A stretch of DNA of 44,206 bases from Rhodospirillaceae bacterium (lineage in GTDB: Bacteria; Pseudomonadota; Alphaproteobacteria; Dongiales; Dongiaceae). Under the pieces are notes generated by a model that did no database searches, had not been told where the DNA came from, and saw only the letters and a list, made by a program, of their open reading frames with translations. The stretch lies in assembly GCA_008012315.1 (NCBI GenBank), contig SSEL01000027.1, forward strand, positions 1 through 44,206. The letters are read 5' to 3'. This document shows positions 31,586-39,974 of the stretch, piece by piece; the stretch's first letter is position 1, and the number at the start of each line of letters is the position of its first letter. Both the position numbers and the translations under genes were made by a program.

Positions 31586-31686
31586 TGCGACGGGCGGACA
31601 TCTCCCCTGACACTCCCCCGTCGCTTACGCCCTCATGGGCGTTTCCTCCCAGAACTTGGGCCGTGCGAAAGCACGGCCCTTTTTTT
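31586..31686 (+). ncRNA. Candidate trans-acting small RNA with CUCCC anti-Shine-Dalgarno motifs
   Basis: About 100 nt, non-coding. Three stem-loops follow one another. Stem 1 is GCGACGGG (31587-31594) with CCCGTCGC (31617-31624) and a 22-base loop containing CTCCCC and CACTCC. Stem 2 is ACGCCC, TCAT, GGGCGT (31627-31642). A single-stranded linker TTCCTCCCAGAACTT (31643-31657) follows. Stem 3 is the terminator GGGCCGTGC, GAAA, GCACGGCCC with seven T. Exposed CCTCCC is complementary to Shine-Dalgarno sequences, as in the alphaproteobacterial 14 (suhB) and cuckoo-type RNAs. Membership of one of those families is inference. It lies between the kinase gene and a convergent acetyltransferase gene. 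Confidence 0.72.
31658..31686 (+). terminator. Rho-independent terminator of the small RNA
   Basis: Perfect 9-bp stem GGGCCGTGC / GCACGGCCC with a GAAA tetraloop followed by TTTTTTT. The best terminator in the window. Confidence 0.93.
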
Positions 31687-31760
31687 CGGTCGCGCTACGC
31701 GTCCCTGGCGCAACCGCCCTTACCGGCCTCGTCGCAACCCGGTGTGGTCCGCAAAAACTT

Positions 31761-32387
31761 TTATGCAGGATCCGTTCCACCGCCCGGCCATCGTGCCGAG
31801 TCTCGCTGCACCAGGTCCCGTTGCATCAGAACGGAATCGACCCAGCGGCCGAATTTGAAGCCGACCTTCGTCAGGACACCGACCTGACGGAAACCCAGGG
31901 CGCTGTGCAAGGCGATGGACGCCGCATTGTCAGAATCGCCGATCACCGCCACCATCTGGCGCATCCCCAACCCTGCGCAATCGGTGATCAGCCGCTCCAG
32001 CAAGCTGCGGCCGATGCCGCGACCGGCAAAGGCCGGATCGAGATAGATGGAATTCTCCACCGTGAAACGATAGGCGCTGCGCGGCCGGTACGGGCCGGCA
32101 TAGGCATAGCCGGCGATCCGCGTGGTCCGCGTGGCCGACGCGCCACCCGCCGCCTGTGCCGGCCCCTGGTCCGGTCCTATGACCGTTTCGACGCAAACAT
32201 AAGGCAGGCCTCGGGACCGGATCGCCTCGAACCGCGCCGAGAATTCCGCCAGATCGGGCGGCGTTTCTTCGAAACTGGCGGCACCATGAAGCACGTGCCA
32301 GCGATAGATCGCCTGCAATGCCGGCAGATCTTCGGCGCTCACCGGTCTCAATCGGCAAAAAGCGCCGGTGCGGTCGTGGAATTCCAT
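31761..32387 (-). CDS. GNAT acetyltransferase, phosphinothricin N-acetyltransferase (PAT) type
   Basis: 208 residues. The acetyl-CoA-binding motif A is FAGRGIGRSLLERLI (about 119-133). PAT-like features include LPALQAIYRWHVLHGAASFE (about 21-40), YAYAGPYRPRSAYRFTVENSIYL in two parts (about 94-116) and HSALGFRQVGVL (about 160-171). Such enzymes acetylate methionine sulfoximine or phosphinothricin-like amines. A 17-residue insert (GPDQGPAQAAGGASATR) between strands is unusual. Its final residues run into the region just 3' of the small RNA terminator, in convergent orientation. Confidence 0.87.
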   Translation of the reverse strand: MEFHDRTGAFCRLRPVSAEDLPALQAIYRWHVLHGAASFEETPPDLAEFSARFEAIRSRGLPYVCVETVIGPDQGPAQAAGGASATRTTRIAGYAYAGPYRPRSAYRFTVENSIYLDPAFAGRGIGRSLLERLITDCAGLGMRQMVAVIGDSDNAASIALHSALGFRQVGVLTKVGFKFGRWVDSVLMQRDLVQRDSARWPGGGTDPA

Positions 32388-32407
32388 CCCGCCCCGCCCC
32401 GGCCGAC

Positions 32408-33376
32408 TTAGCGCCGCCGCATCAGATCGGCCGCTGCGTCGCGCAGCGCCCCGATCAGGCCGGATAACAGGTCCTTGGTGGCGGCAAAGCCGGCATTGGG
32501 CGCCAGGCTGGCCTCATCGACATAGAGGCGGCGATTGATCTCCAGCTGCAGGACATGCACGCCCTCGGCCGGACGGCCATAGCGTTGCGTCACGTAACCG
32601 CCGCTATAGGGGTTGTTGCGCCGGACGCGGGCACCGGCGCGTGTCAGGAAGGTTTCGGTCATGGCCGTCACCGCATCGGCGCAGGAGCCGCCGTAGCAAT
32701 CGCCCAGGATGAAGTCCACCTCGTTCCGGCCGGAATCGATATGGCCGGCGCCCCCGGTCGCCCCGGCCATGGGCATGGTGCTTGCCGTTACCGGATCGAT
32801 GCCCTGCATGGCCGTCACCAACGGCGCGCCGCCCGACGGCATGGAATGGCAATCCAGCAGCAGGCAATGACCGAATTCCGCCCGGATATGACGGATCGCC
32901 TCCCCCAGCGCCCGGTGATAGGGACGGTAATATTTCTCCAGCCGCTCTTCGGCCTCGCGATAGGCAAGCTGCCGGCGGTAAATTTCCCGCTCATTGGCGG
33001 CCAGCTTGGGGATGACGCCAAGCCCGGCCATGACGCGTGGCGTCATCGTATGCGCCGGCGCCGGCAGGGCCTCCAGGAACATGCTGGGATCAAGTTCCGC
33101 TGCATCGCGATTCGGATCGACGAAGATCCGGGGAAACAAGGCCCGCAGGCAGGGCACACCCAAGCGCGGTCCCGCCTCGATCAGCAGATCGACATAGCAA
33201 TCCTCGGATTGCCGCAAGACCTGGCGATCCAGGACGGCCTGCGCCAGGAATGCCGCGGGATAGTGGCGCCCGCTATGCGGCGAGGCAAGCAGCAGCGGCG
33301 CCGTTTGCCGCGGCGGCCAGATCATTTCGAACGGATTGGCTGGTGCGTCATCCGACGCGTCGAAATCGCCGCTCAT
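32408..33376 (-). CDS. N-formylglutamate amidohydrolase-family protein
   Basis: 322 residues. Family motifs in order: LLLASPHSGRHYP (about 29-41, zinc-ligand region), DCYVDLLIEAG (about 58-68), FVDPNRDAAELD (about 86-97), LLLDCHSMPSGGAP (about 175-188), LGDCYGGSCAD, NNPYSGGYVTQRYG (about 255-268) and LQLEINRRLYVDE. The family hydrolyses N-formyl-L-glutamate to formate and glutamate in histidine breakdown, but no hut genes are nearby, so this may be one of the generic paralogues. The start at 33376 gives the normal N-terminus; it has no strong ribosome-binding site, and an ATG at 33466 is possible. Confidence 0.88.
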   Translation of the reverse strand: MSGDFDASDDAPANPFEMIWPPRQTAPLLLASPHSGRHYPAAFLAQAVLDRQVLRQSEDCYVDLLIEAGPRLGVPCLRALFPRIFVDPNRDAAELDPSMFLEALPAPAHTMTPRVMAGLGVIPKLAANEREIYRRQLAYREAEERLEKYYRPYHRALGEAIRHIRAEFGHCLLLDCHSMPSGGAPLVTAMQGIDPVTASTMPMAGATGGAGHIDSGRNEVDFILGDCYGGSCADAVTAMTETFLTRAGARVRRNNPYSGGYVTQRYGRPAEGVHVLQLEINRRLYVDEASLAPNAGFAATKDLLSGLIGALRDAAADLMRRR

Positions 33377-33524
33377 GTCACGGATTTTGTAACTTAAAGT
33401 GACGACGCTGTCATGTCTCCCCAAACAGCGCGTCAAATCAGCCGCAGATGCAACCTGAAGCGACATCCCTGCACGCTCTAGCAAAACGCCGGCAAACGCC
33501 ACCCGGCCTTAGCCCTGGTCGCCT

Positions 33525-33542
33525 CAAATTGAATGCAATTTG
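33525..33542. promoter_or_regulatory. Perfect AT-rich palindrome upstream of cpdR
   Basis: CAAATTG (33525-33531), AATG, CAATTTG (33536-33542): exact 7-bp arms, 131 bases before the cpdR start and 149 bases before the divergent amidohydrolase start. It resembles a dimeric repressor site; the binding protein is unknown. It does not match the CtrA box. Confidence 0.45.
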
Positions 33543-33672
33543 TTTTGGTGGCGACTCGTTACCTCTGTTTTAAAGGATGGAGACGTTCCGTTCCCTGGCC
33601 GCTCTGGCTGCTGGCAGGATCGAGGACCGCAACCCGGGACCGGATTAGGGCTGAGCAAGGAATATCGTAGTC

Positions 33673-34047
33673 ATGGCATGCATCCTGGTTGCCGAGGACG
33701 ATACACAGCTCCGCAACTTCCTCGTCAGGTCGTTGCAGCGTGCCGGACATCGCGTCGAGGCTGCCGCAGATGGTTTACATGCCGCCCAGGTCCTGGCGGA
33801 TGAACCGGTCGACCTCCTGCTGGCCGATGTCACCATGCCCGGCCTGGACGGGGTCGAGCTGGCCAAGCAGGTCGCCCGCAGCAATCCCAACGTGAAAATC
33901 ATGTTCATCACCGGCTTCGCCGCCGTCGCCCTGAAACGCGGGCGGGCGGTCAATGGCGATGCCGCAGTGCCGCCCGCCCCGGCCCTATCGAAGCCGTTCC
34001 ACCTCAACCGCCTGATCCACGAGGTCGGCGAGCTGCTTTATGCCTGA
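33673..34047 (+). CDS. cpdR: Single-domain response regulator CpdR
   Basis: 124 residues, one receiver domain: acidic pocket Glu8/Asp9/Asp10 (LVAEDD), phosphoacceptor Asp52 (LLLADVTMPGLDG), Thr in FITGFAAVAL and the conserved Lys in LSKPFHLNRLI. FITGFAAVAL plus LSKPFHL is diagnostic of CpdR. Unphosphorylated CpdR primes the ClpXP protease at the cell pole so that CtrA and other substrates are degraded at the G1-S transition; phosphorylation by the CckA-ChpT relay turns it off (established in Caulobacter). GCAAGGAA precedes the ATG. An Arg/Ala/Pro insert (about 89-104) is longer than in Caulobacter. tRNA-Val follows 142 bases downstream. Confidence 0.93.
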   Translation: MACILVAEDDTQLRNFLVRSLQRAGHRVEAAADGLHAAQVLADEPVDLLLADVTMPGLDGVELAKQVARSNPNVKIMFITGFAAVALKRGRAVNGDAAVPPAPALSKPFHLNRLIHEVGELLYA

Positions 34048-34189
34048 ATTTTCAAGAAATTCATCGAATTCGCATTATTGCTTCATGACCCGCTTGCAAT
34101 CCCCCGCCCAGGATGCTATTTCGCCCTCCGCCGCGACGGTTTCCCGATAGCGGCACCTCAGACGGACCTGTTCCAAGGCCCGTCCGGAT

Positions 34190-34264
<75 letters not shown>

Positions 34265-34384
34265 TTTGAACCTACTGCCACACAATCATTTCCTGAAATT
34301 TCCGCTTCTAAATGCGTAGGCGTCTGTTGGTTCATTTGCACCACGCATTGCGTCACGGATTATTTGTGAGCTTGGCGTATTGTG

Positions 34385-35042
34385 TCATTTCTCAGTGCCA
34401 TCCTGCTTTGCGCCCCTCGCCACGATCTTGAGTGACCCATCCCGCAACGCACGCTGTAGCTTCGATATTTCCGCCCAATCCGCCGTCATCCAGAGCTCGA
34501 ATTCCTCGGGCTTGGTCGGATCACCGGCATCGCCTTGGGTGGATTGCTCCGACCTCTGCGTTCGGATGGGTCGTCAGGAATCCGAAGATGTCATTCCTGG
34601 TCTCGCCCCTCCTTCATCTTCCGGACTGAGGTCCGGTTGCACCAGATGCCGGCGAAGAATTCCAGGGGCCGGCTGTCATCGAAAGTAACCACACCGGCGG
34701 CTTGGTCCCATCCGGCATATGCTCGTTCTCGGAAAAGCTCGAGAAGAGGACCAGACAGCGGCTTTCCGGTTTCAGCCATCGACGCCAGTAGGCAGACGAG
34801 GTGTTCCGGATATTGGTCACCCCGATATCGGAGTTTCGGCCCTTGAGGGCGAAAGCCGGCGATAGCACTCCCCAACGCACCATGACGATCTCCCGCTCGT
34901 CAGCCCCGTTCCGGACGATCGGCGCCGGGTAATCGGGGAAGATGCTGGAAAGCGACGGGAGATTGCCCGTCCGATCCTAGATTGCCCCGGAACACTCCCG
35001 GATGGCCTGTCGGCTCTTGTTCATGGAGTAGAGATTGCACAT
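34385..35042 (-). pseudogene. SRAP-family (YedK/HMCES-like) DNA-crosslink protein, decayed
   Basis: Homology runs through several frames. It starts with MCNLYSMNKSRQAIRE (ATG at 35042, Cys2 being the catalytic residue of the family) and hits an in-frame TAG near 34978. It continues as IFPDYPAPIVRNGADEREIV, MVRWGVLSPAFALKG and SDIGVTNIRNTSSAYWRRWL, then switches frame to FDDSRPLEFFAGIW and IFGFLTTHPNAEVGAIHP. It switches again to KPEEFELWMTADWAEISKLQ and ends RGAKQDGTEK at 34385. At least three indels and one stop are needed. Intact SRAP proteins covalently cap abasic sites in single-stranded DNA. First gene remnant after tRNA-Val. Confidence 0.82.
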
Positions 35043-35290
35043 GCATGGGCGCCTCTCGACGATGGCCATTATTTTTGCCAAAGCAGAAAGACGCCAGTTT
35101 CAACCGGTAGAGCCTGGACCTAAAATTGATCGTTGTGACCGAAATTGTTCTTGCATTCGGCCCGCGTGTCACCCTTGCATACTATCGTGTTACTAGCATA
35201 GCGCGCCTCGATGGGCTTGTTTCCCTTTACTCCCTCAGTAGGCTGTGAGGGGGGTTCCCAAGAGCTAACGGCAGGGGCGGGTGAGGCCAC
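35043..35290. other. Short gap in the accessory segment
   Basis: 248 bases; AT-richer than the chromosome average. A poly-purine run TGTGAGGGGGGTTCCC at about 35244-35259 is the only feature. The stretch may be a promoter for the broken sulfotransferase. Confidence 0.3.
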
Positions 35291-36217
35291 ATGACATTCT
35301 ATAAGCGCCTTTATCGAGCGATAGAGGCTGCCGATCGAAGGGCTTTAAGCGCTTTGAAGTCGCGCGCGTTCCCCGCTCGCAGGTTAAAGTTACCGCCGAT
35401 TTTTATCGTTTCATTACCTAAGACAGGGAGCGTCTATATTCAGCGCGCGCTCCGTCGAACCCTTCAAATTCAACGCGGTGATGTTCGCTTCGGAGGCATC
35501 GTCGATGTCACATTTGACTGGGATAGCCTCGTCAAAATGGCGGAGTCAAAATGGCGGAAGGAAATTCGCTAACACGCGTCCACTTGCCGCCGCGCCGTCA
35601 TCTTGTGTATGGCCTCCAGCAGGCTGGGATTGCGAAAATGATTTTGCACTTACGCGACCCTCGAAGCCTCATCGTCTCATGGACTAGGCATGTCGATCGC
35701 ACCATCTCGCAGCGTGGCTTGGCAGGAGGAATGCTTGATTGCCAGCAGGTACTGCCCGATGACTATGCATCATGGGCATTTGAATCCCGCCTGACATAGC
35801 AGGTAGAAAACCAGCTAGGGCACTTTGTAAATTGGACGATGAATTGGCTTGAATTGTCCCGAGATGCATAATGGGGTCGAAACGCTCGTTACGACATATG
35901 AGGATTTTGCTCGGTCGCCCGCCGGCTATGTGCAGAAAATTTGCCATTTCTACAACATTCCTCTGAACAACAATTGGCTTAGCCCTCCTAAAGCATCGAT
36001 CGGAGCGAACAACATCTTTCACAAGGAAACAAAAACGCCACTAGAGATAATGGGACCTCGTCTTTATGAGCAAGCATGCGCCCAAATACCAGCCGTTCTC
36101 GTGCAAAAATTTGGATGGTCCGGCGCGACATCCATTGCGGCGGATGTCAAAGTACAAGTGGCAGGGGCTCAACGCATCAACCGCGGGAATAGGCGACTTT
36201 ACGGAGCCGAATTCTGA
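35291..36217 (+). pseudogene. Sulfotransferase-family gene broken by frameshifts and a stop
   Basis: Three pieces make one protein. 35291-35572 carries FIVSLPKTGSVYIQRALRR, with the 5'-PAPS loop PKTGS. 35551-35799 in another frame carries HLVYGLQQAGIAKMILHLRDPRSLIVSW, read here in two parts, with the 3'-PAPS motif RDPRSLIVSW. After a stop at 35797-35799 and a further frame change, 35849-36217 carries VETLVTTYEDFARSPAGYV and KICHFYNIPLN. The order matches a cytosolic sulfotransferase of about 300 residues, of the kind found in surface-polysaccharide or tailoring clusters. Base composition is lower in GC than flanking core genes. Confidence 0.75.
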
Positions 36218-36302
36218 ATATTGAGCAATTGCTTTGAGCTTGTTCTCGTTGCAGCCCGCCCGGACCTCGGCGCTTCCAACTTGCTGTCCAAAGTATCATT
36301 CT

Positions 36303-36521
36303 TTACGCGCCAGTCGAAACGATGATCTCCGTTCCATTCCAAGTCCAATCATCTCGACGACTGCGATCAGTTGGCAGCAGGTAGTCGAAAGCAACCGCCA
36401 CATAATCCGTCGGAATATCTCCGCGAACTTGGAGTTCCGCGGCATGCTTACGCCGGTCAACCAAGATAGCTAAAATCGTTATGGCGACTGAATTGTCAGG
36501 CCGTTTCCAAACGATATTCAT
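36303..36521 (-). CDS. Small phage-tail-associated protein
   Basis: 72 residues: MNIVWKRPDNSVAITILAIL, then HAAELQVRGDIPTDYVAVAF and LPTDRSRRDDWTWNG. The pattern of an opening IVWKRPD and a later RGDIP...VA...LP.DR...W resembles small proteins encoded next to tail-fibre genes in prophages (recognised by pattern, not by search). Its ATG overlaps the stop of the upstream tail-fibre gene in the sequence ATGA, a four-base overlap showing translational coupling, and GGGGATG lies 6 bases upstream. The tail-fibre pairing suggests a chaperone or baseplate/tail accessory role (inference). Confidence 0.68.
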   Translation of the reverse strand: MNIVWKRPDNSVAITILAILVDRRKHAAELQVRGDIPTDYVAVAFDYLLPTDRSRRDDWTWNGTEIIVSTGA

Positions 36522-38020
36522 GCCAGCATCCCCTTTATTTCCACACATACCATTCCAGCGTCTCCCAATCCTGTTACGGCTGCACTTCGCGTATTTATAG
36601 TAGCTGATGTAGATGTAATTGACGGGATGTTTGTCTGCGCCTGAGATGACGTGGCCGTAACGCAATATTTCACCCCATTCATCTTATTCAAATAATTTAC
36701 GGTGTAATTCCCGATACCATTATCGGTAACAGACAGAACTCCAAAACTGTCTCGAATAGTGAGGGGGCTATTGTTGCCATCAATATTAACCCATGCCTTG
36801 CATGCGTTCTTGTATGGCTGAAGCGGATTGACTGTGACTGTCGAGATCCGGCTCGGAGCGTTACTCCAATTCCCCACTGTCGAGCCTGCCTGAATAAAGA
36901 CTAGACAGCCAAGACGACAGGCAACACCGCTCCTTCCTACGGTACTATAAAGCACCGTACCGCTATCTGCGCTGCCATCGCCTTCAGTTGTGGTATCAAT
37001 TGCGCGATCCTCCAGCCAGAGTGCGCCATCCTTACTGATTGCGAGCTCAACTAAGCCAGAATTATCGATGAAGCCGACATGCAGATAGTTTGTTTCGTCA
37101 GCTGCAAAGCCAAGTGTAGAACCAGAGCTCAACACTAACGATATATTCGCGGTAATCGTCCGGACAACATAGCTTCCGTCCCAGTTGCAAAAGGCGACAC
37201 GGACCGGATCGGAAGCAGACGGGTCGCTTCCTGCCTTTGTTTTCAGTGCAACGGTGATCGCATTGGCCGCAACACTGACAGCGAATGCTGCATTTGCAAT
37301 AAGCTGCGAGTGATCTTCAAGCAGCGAAGGCGCAATCCTGCCAGCAGTGTTAAGTGTTGGAACATTCCCCGATGCCGTACCAATATCCTTCGTCGCCGCT
37401 GTACCAAGTCCGAGATTATCCCGTGCTGTGACTGCCGTCTGCGCCCCGGTGCCGCCTGATGCAATGGGAATTGGCTTTTCGATGGAAGCGGCTGATGCGG
37501 CGGCGGCGGCGGCGCTATCGGCGGCAGAATCAGCTGACCCTACAGCCTCGCTCGCGGCCTCCTCCGCGATCGCCGCGTTGACCGCAATCGATTGAAACGC
37601 TGCGTTCGGATCTTCGTTGCTCGAGACGCTAACCGAGATCGCCCGCCCGACTTTTTCCGCCAGTTGCTGGCACTGCATCACTATGCGGTCCAGGGCCTTT
37701 TCGATGACCGTCGGATAGAAGCCCCCCTGGTTGGTGATGCTGGTTTGCTGGTCGTAATCGACCAGGCGCAGCAAGGTGAGCTTCTCGGTGGCGCCGATTG
37801 GCGGGCCGGAGATCGGATATGTGACGGTCACTCCGGCCGGATCACCGAAGCCGGCGGCCATGTATTGGCTGGGATCGAGGGTCGTGTCCTGTGCCAATGC
37901 ATTGGTATAGACAACCTGCAGGTCGTCCGGTTTATCGATCGGGAAATTGCAGGCAAAGGTCGTTGTCGATCCGTTGCCGATGAAAGGCCCTGCCTTGCTC
38001 GATGTCGTTTGAATGGTCAC
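36518..38020 (-). CDS. Phage tail fibre-like protein
   Basis: 500 residues from a GTG at 38020. The N-terminal domain (about 1-130) has FIGNGSTTTFACNFPIDKPD, then VVYTNALAQDTTLDPSQY and a GGFYPTVIEKALDRIVMQ helix, as in podovirus-type tail-fibre attachment domains. An Ala-rich coiled-coil (about 150-185), the repeat-like PIASGGTGAQTAVTARDNLG (about 189-208) and a beta-rich receptor-binding tail follow. GTG is preferred because GGAG lies 6 bases before it and the -10 box at 38046-38051 would leave an ATG at 38032 almost leaderless. The frame is intact over 500 codons while its neighbours are pseudogenes. No capsid, terminase or integrase gene is present. Confidence 0.82.
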   Translation of the reverse strand: MTIQTTSSKAGPFIGNGSTTTFACNFPIDKPDDLQVVYTNALAQDTTLDPSQYMAAGFGDPAGVTVTYPISGPPIGATEKLTLLRLVDYDQQTSITNQGGFYPTVIEKALDRIVMQCQQLAEKVGRAISVSVSSNEDPNAAFQSIAVNAAIAEEAASEAVGSADSAADSAAAAAASAASIEKPIPIASGGTGAQTAVTARDNLGLGTAATKDIGTASGNVPTLNTAGRIAPSLLEDHSQLIANAAFAVSVAANAITVALKTKAGSDPSASDPVRVAFCNWDGSYVVRTITANISLVLSSGSTLGFAADETNYLHVGFIDNSGLVELAISKDGALWLEDRAIDTTTEGDGSADSGTVLYSTVGRSGVACRLGCLVFIQAGSTVGNWSNAPSRISTVTVNPLQPYKNACKAWVNIDGNNSPLTIRDSFGVLSVTDNGIGNYTVNYLNKMNGVKYCVTATSSQAQTNIPSITSTSATINTRSAAVTGLGDAGMVCVEIKGMLA

Positions 38021-38045
38021 GTATCGCTCCATTGTATTTAAATCA

Positions 38046-38051
38046 ATTATA
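38046..38051 (-). promoter_or_regulatory. -10 box of the tail-fibre gene
   Basis: Perfect TATAAT on the minus strand in a very AT-rich stretch (38030-38090). The -35 is poorly defined (TTTAAA at 17 bases is the best). The start site would be at about 38039, 19 bases before the GTG. Confidence 0.5.
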
Positions 38052-38200
38052 GAACACTCAATCGTTGATTTAAAGACAATATTCATTTCATGCCAAAAGG
38101 GCGCGATTTCGCCGGAAAAGCCGACATTGAAAACATGATAGGGTTCGCTGTCCCTGAAACGCCGATCGCCGGACCACGGAACGAAATACTGGAGCGTGCA

Positions 38201-39022
38201 ATGAAGGCAAGCCGTGCAGCGATTGTCACCGCAAGCCAGTTGCTCGGCCCGCTATTCCTTGTCGCTGGCTTCCTGGTCCTCGCAATCACATTGAAGATCG
38301 CCGCAAGCCCCGCCATGGCGGATACATCGGCACAGATGCAAACGCCTGCCCCCGCGCAAGTGCCAACCCAGGTGCAAATGCAAGGCGAGCAACCGCTTGT
38401 CGATCTTGCGCTGGTCCTCGCAGTGGATGCATCGGGCAGCATCGATCCCGGCGAGTTCCAACTGCAAAAGGAGGGCATTGCCGCGGCGATTACCGACGCC
38501 GATATCCTCGGCGCCATTCATGGCGGCAGTCATGGCCGCATAGCCATCTCCTATGTCGAATGGGGCAGTCCCGGCGCGCCGGCAACTGTGGTGCCTTGGA
38601 TGCTGGTGGGTGATCGCGCGAGTGCGGAAAATTTCGCCGCATCGATACTGCAGGCGCCCCGCTCGCGGCAAAGCTGGAATGCGATCGGCGATGCCATCCA
38701 TCTCGCGACCGGCATGATGGAGATCTGTCCTTGCCGGCCGACACGGCGGATCATCGATCTCTCCGGCGACAATGTCGACCACCGCAGCCACCTCCCCGCA
38801 CCGCTGGCGCGGGATGCCGCCGTCGCCGCCGGCATCACGATCAATGCCCTCGCCATTCTGAACGATGACAGCCGCGGCGCAAGCGGCCGGCCCTTTCTGG
38901 TGGAAGTCTATGAACGCGAGGTCATCGGCGGCTTCGCAGCTTTCGTCGCTACCGCTGCCGACCGCGCCGATTTTGCCCGCGCCCTCAGACAGAAGATGGT
39001 GCAGGAAATTTCCAGCCGCTAG
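38201..39022 (+). CDS. DUF1194-family protein (secreted, von Willebrand A-like)
   Basis: 273 residues. The N-terminal hydrophobic segment (about 12-40) ends SPAMADT and is a signal peptide or anchor. A Gln/Pro-rich linker (QMQTPAPAQVPTQVQMQGEQ) follows. The DUF1194 core starts VDLALVLAVDASGSIDPGEF (about 66-85), where DASGS is a MIDAS-like metal site. Later come AISYVEWG, RSRQSWNAIGDAIHLA and RRIIDLSGDNVDHR. The family is alphaproteobacterial and of unknown role. GGAG lies 7 bases before the ATG at 38201. Divergent from the tail-fibre gene; this is the first core-like gene beyond the accessory segment. Confidence 0.88.
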   Translation: MKASRAAIVTASQLLGPLFLVAGFLVLAITLKIAASPAMADTSAQMQTPAPAQVPTQVQMQGEQPLVDLALVLAVDASGSIDPGEFQLQKEGIAAAITDADILGAIHGGSHGRIAISYVEWGSPGAPATVVPWMLVGDRASAENFAASILQAPRSRQSWNAIGDAIHLATGMMEICPCRPTRRIIDLSGDNVDHRSHLPAPLARDAAVAAGITINALAILNDDSRGASGRPFLVEVYEREVIGGFAAFVATAADRADFARALRQKMVQEISSR

Positions 39023-39031
39023 AAGAACCGG

Positions 39032-39856
39032 TCACGGCCACACCGCTTCCAAAACGTGCCAGCTATCGCCCAAAGGATCGGCAATGTTTCCGGCTTCGAA
39101 AGACCGGACGAGCTGCGGCAGGCTGGTAATGCGGACATGGCCATAGCCATGCGCACCCACATGCCGCTCTGCTTCCGCCGCCGTCTCGCCGAGCGGGCTC
39201 TCACCGAACAGCGCAGGCGCCCCGCGTTGCCTGAGCTTGTCGTTCAGGGCAACCTGACGTGAGCGGCTCCAGAAATCGAGAAACAGGAAACTCCCCGCGG
39301 CACGCTTGAAACGAGCAGGATCGAGCAGGCCATGCACCCCCTCACGCGGCAAAAAGAAAAGAACGCCTTCCATGAAGATCGCGGCGGGCCGGTCGGGCCG
39401 ATAACCGGCAGCCTCCAGGTGCGACAGCAGCGCGGGATCGCCGAGATCCGCCCCGACGAAATGCAGGGCCGGCGGCAAGGCGACGCCTGCCCGGCGCAGC
39501 ACATCCTGCTTCTGGGCGAGCTTGTCGGCAAAGTCCACCTCGAAAACCTGCAGCTTGCCGGCGGCGACACGCGGCAGGGTCAGGCTGCGGGTGTCGAAAC
39601 CGGCGCCGAGGATGAGGATCTGATCGAGACTGGCCGCCGCCTTGGCCATCTGGCCGGAAAACCATTTGTAGCGCGTGAGGTTGTGCTGCGCGAAGACCGG
39701 ATCGAGCTGTATCGCCATGCAAGCGAGATCATGGCCTTCCTGGGTCCAGAACAGATGATCGTAGGGACAATGCAGCTTCAGCCGTTTTGCGAGTTCATTA
39801 TGCAGCCGCAAATCCACCAGGCCATCGGCGGTCACGTGAACACCGGTCGTCGTCAT
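39032..39856 (-). CDS. Class I SAM-dependent methyltransferase (leucine carboxyl methyltransferase-like)
   Basis: 274 residues. The SAM-binding loop is ILILGAGFDTRSLTLP (about 80-95), preceded by FWTQEGHDLACMAIQLDPVF. Acidic loop VFEVDFADKLAQKQ (about 103-116) and GADLGDPALL then AAIFMEGVLFFLPREGV (about 158-174) identify the PPM1/LCM superfamily, as in the TIGR00027-type bacterial proteins. Target unknown. The ATG at 39856 has GAGGAG about 10 bases upstream. It converges with the DUF1194 gene with 9 bases between. Confidence 0.88.
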   Translation of the reverse strand: MTTTGVHVTADGLVDLRLHNELAKRLKLHCPYDHLFWTQEGHDLACMAIQLDPVFAQHNLTRYKWFSGQMAKAAASLDQILILGAGFDTRSLTLPRVAAGKLQVFEVDFADKLAQKQDVLRRAGVALPPALHFVGADLGDPALLSHLEAAGYRPDRPAAIFMEGVLFFLPREGVHGLLDPARFKRAAGSFLFLDFWSRSRQVALNDKLRQRGAPALFGESPLGETAAEAERHVGAHGYGHVRITSLPQLVRSFEAGNIADPLGDSWHVLEAVWP

Positions 39857-39974
39857 CGCATGGCTCCTCGATCGGTGCGCTGAGAGGCGAAGCTTAGCAT
39901 AATCGGCGCCCCGCATGATGCCAAGCGGGGCCGGAGCTAACAGAATCCGGGCTCAACGAAATGCAACGGCGTTT

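Noticed and set aside
34265..38100. Second copy of the tRNA-Val 3' end as attR
   Set aside because: Scanning by eye for the last 16-18 bases of the tRNA found no convincing copy.
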